Below are positions 50,718 through 55,371 of a stretch of DNA of 55,371 bases, one piece after another (the first letter of the stretch is position 1; each line of letters starts with the position of its first letter). Where the stretch lies: assembly GCF_004212635.1 (NCBI RefSeq), contig NZ_PSRT01000051.1:1-55371 (forward strand). The letters are read 5' to 3'. The position numbers and the translations under genes were made by a program. This DNA is from Bradyrhizobium genosp. SA-3 (lineage in GTDB: Bacteria > Pseudomonadota > Alphaproteobacteria > Rhizobiales > Xanthobacteraceae). A model generated the notes under the pieces. That model made no database searches. It worked only from the letters and a program-made list of their open reading frames with translations, and was not told the origin of the DNA.

Positions 50718-52091
50718 TCACGCGGCCTGCGACACCACGCGGTTGCGGCCGTCGTGCTTGGCGCGGTAGAGCGCGGTGTCGGCGCGCTTGAGGACGTCGG
50801 CGACCGCCTCGCCCTTCTGCTCCAGCGTGGTCAGGCCGATCGAGATCGTGACCTCGATACGCTTCGTCCCCTTGTGGATCGCAAACGGCTCGCCCGCGAT
50901 CGAGCGGCGCAGGCGCTCGGCGACCATGCCGGCGACGTGGAGATCCGTCTCGGGCATCACGATGACGAACTCCTCGCCGCCATAGCGGCAGGCAAGGTCA
51001 ATGCCGCGGATCGACTTGCGCACCCGCACCGCGAACTCGCGCAGCACGTCGTCGCCGGCGTCGTGACCGTAATTGTCGTTGATCGATTTGAAGTAGTCGA
51101 TGTCCAAAATCATCAGCGCGAGCGGCTTGCCGCGGGTCGCGGCCTGCTCGGCGAGCGTCGCCAGATGACTCTCCATGTAACGGCGATTGTGCAGCCCGGT
51201 GAGCGCGTCCGTGATTGCCATCTCGATCGAGTTCTGCACGTTGTCGCGCAGGTGATCGGTGTAGCGGCGGCGGCGGATCTGGGTGCGGACGCGCGCCAGC
51301 AGCTCGGTCTTGTCGATGGGGCGCAGCAGATAGTCGTTGACGCCGATCTCGAGGCCGCGGAGCAGCCGCGTCGAGTTCTCGGGGTCGGCGATCGCCAGCA
51401 TCGGCACGTGGCGCGTGCGCTCCAGCGAGCGCGCCTGGCTGCACAGCCGCAGGCCATCGAAATTGTTGAGATCGAGCGAGACGATCAAGAGGTCGTAATT
51501 GCCCTCGGCGGCATGAAACAGCGCTTCCGTCGGGTTCGGCTCGACGTCGATGGCGTGCTCGGCGGCGAGGATCGTCGCCAGCCGCTCATAGGAGGACTCG
51601 CGGTCGTCGACCAGGAGGATGCGGCCGCCCTTGCCGGTGTCGGCCACGGCGCTGCGCTCGGGCGCCTGCATGCCGATCTCGAGCGAGGTGATGGCGCGCA
51701 TGCGCAGCTCGTCGGTCATCATCTTCAGCCGCGTCAGCGAGCGCACGCGCGCGATCAGCACCACGTCGGAGACAGGTTTCGTCAGGAAATCATCGGCGCC
51801 GGCTTCCAGCCCGCGGTTGCGGTCGGACGGGCTGTCGAGCGCGGTGACCATCACGACGGGAATGTGGTGGGTGGCAGGGTCCGTCTTCAGGCGGCGGCAA
51901 ACTTCGAAGCCGTCCATGTCGGGCATCATCACGTCGAGCAGGATGATGTCGCATTCGGCGCGCCGGCTGATCGCCAGCGCCTCGGCGCCGTTCGCCGCGG
52001 TCATCACGTCGAAATACTCGGCGGACAGGCGGGCTTCGAGGAGCTTGACGTTGGCAGGAACGTCATCGACAACCAGGATACGCGCGGACAC
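50718..52091 (-). CDS. pleD: PleD, REC-REC-GGDEF diguanylate cyclase response regulator
   Basis: A 457-residue c-di-GMP synthase activated by phosphorylation. REC1 has Asp53 (IILLDVMMPDMDG), Asp9/10 and Lys105 intact. REC2 (~155-270) has Ser205 at the phosphoacceptor position (LLIVSLDLNNFDG), so it is an adaptor domain only, as in Caulobacter PleD. The GGDEF domain carries GGEEF (371-375) and the RxxD inhibitory site (R362, D365) five residues before it, so it should be active and feedback-inhibited. It lies 14 bases after divK, forming the conserved divK-pleD operon. Confidence 0.96.
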   Translation of the reverse strand: MSARILVVDDVPANVKLLEARLSAEYFDVMTAANGAEALAISRRAECDIILLDVMMPDMDGFEVCRRLKTDPATHHIPVVMVTALDSPSDRNRGLEAGADDFLTKPVSDVVLIARVRSLTRLKMMTDELRMRAITSLEIGMQAPERSAVADTGKGGRILLVDDRESSYERLATILAAEHAIDVEPNPTEALFHAAEGNYDLLIVSLDLNNFDGLRLCSQARSLERTRHVPMLAIADPENSTRLLRGLEIGVNDYLLRPIDKTELLARVRTQIRRRRYTDHLRDNVQNSIEMAITDALTGLHNRRYMESHLATLAEQAATRGKPLALMILDIDYFKSINDNYGHDAGDDVLREFAVRVRKSIRGIDLACRYGGEEFVIVMPETDLHVAGMVAERLRRSIAGEPFAIHKGTKRIEVTISIGLTTLEQKGEAVADVLKRADTALYRAKHDGRNRVVSQAA

Positions 52092-52105
52092 TTTGAACTC
52101 ACTTC

Positions 52106-52471
52106 CTATCCGATAAAACGCCGGACCGTCTCAATGAATTTGCCGACCGAGATCGGCTTGGACAAATAGGCCTCGCAGCCGCCCTCGCGGATGCGCTCTT
52201 CGTCGCCCTTCATCGCGAAGGCAGTGACCGCGACGACGGGAATGGCGCGCAACTCCGGATCGTCCTTGATCCAGCGCGTCACCTCGAGGCCCGAGACCTG
52301 CGGCAGTTGGATATCCATCAGCACGAGGTCGGGCCGCATCTTGCGAACGAGGTCGAGCGCCTCGTAGCCGTTGCTGGTGCCGGAGGTCTGGTAACCGTGC
52401 GCCTCCAACAGGTCGCGGAAGAGCTTCATGTTGAGCTCGTTGTCTTCCACGATCAGGACGGTCTTAGCCAT
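52106..52471 (-). CDS. divK: DivK, single-domain response regulator
   Basis: A 121-residue stand-alone receiver domain that controls cell-cycle histidine kinases (PleC/DivJ/DivL in alphaproteobacteria). Start MAKTVLIVEDNELNMK with the acidic pair, phosphoacceptor Asp53 in DLVLMDIQLPQVSG, switch Thr in VVAVTAFAMKGD and the conserved Lys in AYLSKPISVGKF. The ATG at 52471 follows AGGAGGG; the frame extends upstream without meaning. First gene of divK-pleD. Confidence 0.97.
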   Translation of the reverse strand: MAKTVLIVEDNELNMKLFRDLLEAHGYQTSGTSNGYEALDLVRKMRPDLVLMDIQLPQVSGLEVTRWIKDDPELRAIPVVAVTAFAMKGDEERIREGGCEAYLSKPISVGKFIETVRRFIG

Positions 52472-52710
52472 CCCGCCCTCCTGATTGGTCCGCAGACCCA
52501 TACATGTGACGCCTCAGGCGCCGCTCGCCGGCGCTTCGAAAACTGGATTCAAACTAGCCCCAGATTCGCTCTAGTTTCGTTAAACCCGAGGGCCGACTTT
52601 CTGCGATGTGGTTTCCAGTTGCTTTCGGGGTCGCAAGACTCGAGGCGAAGACTCGGGCATGATGATTCCAAATTAGAGACCGAAAGTTAACGGAAAGGCA
52701 AACCGGCCCC

Positions 52711-53022
52711 GTGAAAAAGCCTGTTCACAACCCCCGCGAAGTCGCTGAAATCGTTGCGATTCAGGCCCTGTCCTTCGTCGCCGGCGAGCCCGAGCGGCTG
52801 GGCCTGTACCTGGCTGAGACAGGGGTCGGTCCGGAGACCCTGCGCAATGCCGCCTCGGACCCCAATTTCCTGCTCAGCGTGCTCGATTTCGTGCTGCGCG
52901 ATGACGAGACCGTGAAGGCCTTTGCGAAGACCGCGGAACTGCATCCGACCAACGTTGCCGCAGCGCGGCAGGTGCTGGGCGACGCGCTCGGCGACCCCTC
53001 CTGGGAGCGCGACGTGCCGTGA
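52711..53022 (+). CDS. DUF3572 family protein
   Basis: A 103-residue soluble helical protein (MKKPVHNPREVAEIVAIQAL, then SFVAGEPERLGLYLAETGVG and LLSVLDFVLRDDETVKAFA), the DUF3572 family found mainly in alphaproteobacteria, function unknown. GTG start at 52711. Its TGA overlaps the dinB GTG (GTGA), so it is translated together with DNA polymerase IV; a role in damage tolerance is inference only. Confidence 0.9.
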   Translation: MKKPVHNPREVAEIVAIQALSFVAGEPERLGLYLAETGVGPETLRNAASDPNFLLSVLDFVLRDDETVKAFAKTAELHPTNVAAARQVLGDALGDPSWERDVP

Positions 53023-54308
53023 CCGAGCCCGATCCGGCCGGGCCCCGCTGCTTCTGCCGGGATTGTCTGGCCGATCTGGACATGGGCGTGCGGCGCTGTT
53101 CCGCCTGCGGATCCCCTCGCCTGGTCCGTCACCGCACGCTGTCGAGCCTGACCATCGCCCATATCGACTGCGACGCCTTCTATGCGACGGTCGAGAAGCG
53201 CGACAATCCTGCTATCGCCGATAAGCCCGTCATCATCGGCGGAGGCAAGCGCGGCGTGGTGTCGGCTGCCTGCTACATCGCCCGCACCTATGGCGTGCGC
53301 TCGGCCATGCCGATGTTCAAGGCTCTGGAGGCCTGCCCGCACGCCACCGTGATCCCGCCCGACATGTCGAAGTACGTCCGGGTCGGCCGCGAGGTGCGCC
53401 AGGCCATGCAGGCGCTGACGCCGCTGGTCGAGCCGCTCTCGATCGACGAGGCCTTCCTCGACCTCTCCGGCACCGAGCGCGTCCACGGCATGATCCCGGC
53501 AAAGGTGCTGGCGCGCTTTGCCCACGAGGTCGAGCGCGACATCGGCATCACCGTCTCGGTCGGCCTGTCCTGCAACAAGTTTTTGGCCAAGATCGCCTCC
53601 GACCTCGACAAGCCGCGCGGCTTTGCCGCGCTCGACCAGGACGAAGCGCGTTTGATGCTGTCGGAGAAGCCGGTCGGCTTCATTTTCGGCGTCGGACCGG
53701 CCACGCAGGAACGCCTGGTGCAGCGCGGCTTCCGCATCATCGCCGATCTGCAGAAGGCCGACGAGATCGAGATGATGCGGCAGTTTCCGAGCGACGGCCG
53801 CCGGCTGTGGCGGCTTGCGCGCGGCATCGACGACCGCCGCGTCGAGCCTGATCGCGGCGCTAAGACGATTTCCAGCGAGACCACGTTCGAGAGCGACATC
53901 CGCGATTTCGCGACGCTGGAGAAAATTTTGTGGCGGCTATGCGAGAAGACGTCGTCGCGTCTCAAGAGCAGCGAGCTCGCAGGCTCGACCGTCACGCTGA
54001 AGCTGAAGACCGCCGATTTCCGCCAGCGCACGCGCTCGCAGTCGATCGCCGCCCCGACACAGCTCGCCGCAAAGATCTTCTCAATCTGCCGCGAGATGCT
54101 GGCAAAAGAGATCGACGGCACCGCCTTCCGCCTGATGGGCGCCGGCGTCAGCGCGCTGCGCGACGGCTCGGTCTCCGACGACACCGACATGCTCGACCGC
54201 CGCGCCGCGCATGCCGAGCGCGCGGTGGACAGTCTGCGCAAGAAGTTCGGCAGCGCTGCGGTGATCCGCGGCATTGCGTATGAGGGGCCGGAGAAGGCGC
54301 AGGAGTGA
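53019..54308 (+). CDS. dinB: DNA polymerase IV with N-terminal zinc-ribbon-like extension
   Basis: Y-family translesion polymerase. The polymerase proper starts near residue 45: AHIDCDAFYATVEKRDNP (metal Asp), VVSAACYIARTYGVRSAMPM, PLSIDEAFLDLSG (Asp-Glu pair) and SVGLSCNKFLAKIASDLDKP, then thumb and little-finger domains. Residues 1-40 carry CFCRDCL and CSACG, two Cys clusters forming a possible zinc ribbon absent from E. coli DinB. GTG start at 53019 in a 4-base overlap with the DUF3572 gene. The 429-residue length includes the extension. Confidence 0.95.
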   Translation: MTEPDPAGPRCFCRDCLADLDMGVRRCSACGSPRLVRHRTLSSLTIAHIDCDAFYATVEKRDNPAIADKPVIIGGGKRGVVSAACYIARTYGVRSAMPMFKALEACPHATVIPPDMSKYVRVGREVRQAMQALTPLVEPLSIDEAFLDLSGTERVHGMIPAKVLARFAHEVERDIGITVSVGLSCNKFLAKIASDLDKPRGFAALDQDEARLMLSEKPVGFIFGVGPATQERLVQRGFRIIADLQKADEIEMMRQFPSDGRRLWRLARGIDDRRVEPDRGAKTISSETTFESDIRDFATLEKILWRLCEKTSSRLKSSELAGSTVTLKLKTADFRQRTRSQSIAAPTQLAAKIFSICREMLAKEIDGTAFRLMGAGVSALRDGSVSDDTDMLDRRAAHAERAVDSLRKKFGSAAVIRGIAYEGPEKAQE

Positions 54309-54324
54309 TCGAGACCTGCTCAAC

Positions 54325-54480
54325 TCAGTCGCGTTCGAAGATCCGTGCACCCGGATAGGCGCGCCGGGCATACTGAACGACCAACTGCCGATCCTGAGTT
54401 TCCAGGAACGGCGTTCGGATCTGACAAGACCCGACGATGAGGTGCCACAAGCCGTTGAGCTTTCGAATGACGACGTTCAT
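54325..54480 (-). CDS. Small hypothetical protein, 51 aa
   Basis: Read on the minus strand after dinB (convergent). The ATG at 54480 is preceded by GAGGAGG at good spacing. Sequence: MNVVIRKLNGLWHLIVG, then SCQIRTPFLETQDRQLVVQY and ARRAYPGARIFERD. A short beta-rich soluble peptide; it resembles a fragment of a small DUF2188-like beta domain, but I cannot assign it. Its weight rests on the ribosome binding site and balanced composition. Confidence 0.6.
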   Translation of the reverse strand: MNVVIRKLNGLWHLIVGSCQIRTPFLETQDRQLVVQYARRAYPGARIFERD

Positions 54481-54679
54481 TTGAGCCTCCTCGCAGTGAC
54501 CCGAGTGGACTCAAATTGTAAGAATCTCCCGCCGTCGCTCAATTCTACCAGCGTAAGGTCAGCGCATGAGAAGGATTAGAGGAGATATACAAAGGTATGT
54601 TGACCATGGCTCCAGCAGCCTCTGTCGCCGACAGCTTCGCAAGGACGCAAACGATCTTACTAGTTCGGGGGCTGGCACC

Positions 54680-55087
54680 GTGACAGGCGAACGCGATCTC
54701 GACGCGCTACTGAGTAACATGAAGCCGGAGATCCTGGACGGCACCTTCGTGTTTTGCACGCTTGCGCCGAGCGCGAGCATTCCAGCCACCATCAGCCCGA
54801 TCCTGACGTTCCGCGAACGCGAAGGAATGACACTCGTGATCCCTCGCGAAGAGGCCGAAGCGGCAGGCCTACGCTACGAGTTCGCCTCGCGCCTGATCAC
54901 CCTGACGGTTCATTCGTCGCTGGACGCGGTCGGATTCCTGGCTGCGATCACAGCCCATCTCGCCGCAGCTGGCATCAGCGTGAATGCCGTTTCGGCCTTC
55001 CATCACGATCACCTCTTCGTGCCTATCGACAAGGCCGAGGAAGCGATGGCTGTTCTACAGAAGATGTCTGGCGCGAGACACTCGTAG
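54680..55087 (+). CDS. ACT-domain-containing protein
   Basis: A 135-residue protein of the small ACT-domain family often annotated as amino-acid-binding. VTGERDLDALLSNMKPEILD begins the fold, GTFVFCTLAP follows, and the second half holds a beta-alpha-beta unit (LTVHSSLDAVGFLAAITAHL; AAGISVNAVSAFHHDHLFVP). These proteins bind a small ligand, perhaps an amino acid, to regulate a partner; the partner is unknown. The GTG at 54680 is chosen because family sequence begins there; the upstream frame to 54566 is unlike it. Confidence 0.88.
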   Translation: MTGERDLDALLSNMKPEILDGTFVFCTLAPSASIPATISPILTFREREGMTLVIPREEAEAAGLRYEFASRLITLTVHSSLDAVGFLAAITAHLAAAGISVNAVSAFHHDHLFVPIDKAEEAMAVLQKMSGARHS

Positions 55088-55168
55088 CCCGGATGGAGCG
55101 GAGCGCAATCCGGGGCAGTGCATCCTAAGCAGCAGACTACCCGGATTACGCTTCGCTCCACCCGGGCT
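55087..55168. repeat. Intergenic palindromic repeat, GCCCGGATGGAGCG/GCTCCACCCGGGC family
   Basis: AGCCCGGATGGAGCGGAGCG at the start pairs with CGCTTCGCTCCACCCGGGCT at the end, with CAATCCGGG and CCCGGATTA inside. Another short-arm hairpin element of the intergenic class, directly following the ACT-domain gene. Confidence 0.8.
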
Positions 55169-55371
55169 TGTATGGGACTCTGGTTGTCAAGGGATTGTTT
55201 GATTCAGAGCATGGCTTCGCCTTGAGATGTTCGGTTGGCGCGATGCGGCCGTGATGATCCTTTTGTCCCAATGGAGAGTCGTTGCGCCGGACGCAGTCGC
55301 GGTCAAGGCTGGCCGGAGGCCACCGCCGGAGGCGGCGCGAAGCGGCCTTGACGGCGGCGAGGACGGCGCGA
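55169..55371. other. Unassigned 3' end of window
   Basis: About 200 bases with no supported gene. An inverted repeat (GTCAAGGC at 55302-55309 and GCGGCCTTGAC at 55341-55351) encloses a GGCCGGAGG/CCACCGCC core. The plus-strand frame from ATG 55227 (MFGWRDAAVMILLSQWRVV) stays open to the edge but has no ribosome binding site. Confidence 0.35.

Noticed and set aside
19441..55168. Possible CRISPR arrays from repeated intergenic motifs
   Set aside because: The repeats are single palindromic elements of different families spread over 36 kb, with no regular repeat-spacer spacing and no cas genes.

Overview
The window looks like chromosomal DNA of a high-GC alphaproteobacterium of the Bradyrhizobium/Nitrobacteraceae type. 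The evidence is an alphaproteobacterial Porin_2-type porin, a divK-pleD pair, the pyrB - inactive pyrC-like - plsY - dprA - topA - rnr order, very high third-position GC, and many families of palindromic intergenic repeats of the kind that litter Bradyrhizobium genomes. Species assignment is inference from gene content only.

Layout. 1-7 kb: the 3' part of a soluble lytic transglycosylase, a major porin with a strong terminator, tRNA-Ser(GCT), two small uncharacterised proteins and a 30-residue histone-H1-like peptide, separated by long gene-poor stretches. 7-11 kb: a translationally coupled gatC-orf70-gatA-orf98-gatB operon for Gln/Asn-tRNA amidotransferase; gatB carries an apparent frameshift. 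11-15 kb: two tandem nitronate-monooxygenase-like genes (the second frameshifted), a divergent LysR regulator and a secreted cyclase-family protein. 15-17.5 kb: a single-gene fusion of a trypsin-like protease to a DNA/RNA non-specific (NUC) nuclease, the most unusual gene here. 17.7-23 kb: ruvX, an AEC transporter, a CPBP protease coupled to an AidB-like acyl-CoA dehydrogenase, and a periplasmic D-Ala-D-Ala dipeptidase. 23-39.4 kb: pyrB, a dihydroorotase-like partner lacking the HxH metal motif, plsY, a patatin, an amidase, frameshifted dprA, two HxlR regulators divergent from an azoreductase and an SDR oxidoreductase, then topA-rnr-DUF983. 39.4-42.1 kb: NUDIX hydrolase, a bacterial-luciferase-like monooxygenase, rpmG. 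42.4-48.3 kb: a visibly lower-GC block with opgG-opgH (osmoregulated periplasmic glucans), a 40-residue membrane peptide and a class III adenylate cyclase with a TPR tail. 48.4-50.4 kb: MFS exporter and TetR regulator around a perfect palindrome. 50.7-55.1 kb: pleD, divK, DUF3572-dinB, a 51-residue protein and an ACT-domain protein.

Three themes stand out. First, many neighbouring genes are coupled by 4-base ATGA/GTGA overlaps. Second, three normally intact genes (gatB, a nitronate monooxygenase, dprA) each carry one apparent single-base frameshift, which points at least partly to sequence error. Third, nearly every intergenic gap at convergent gene ends carries a different palindromic repeat family. 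Several small proteins (30, 40, 51 and 56 residues) with good ribosome binding sites were found by reading between the longer genes.
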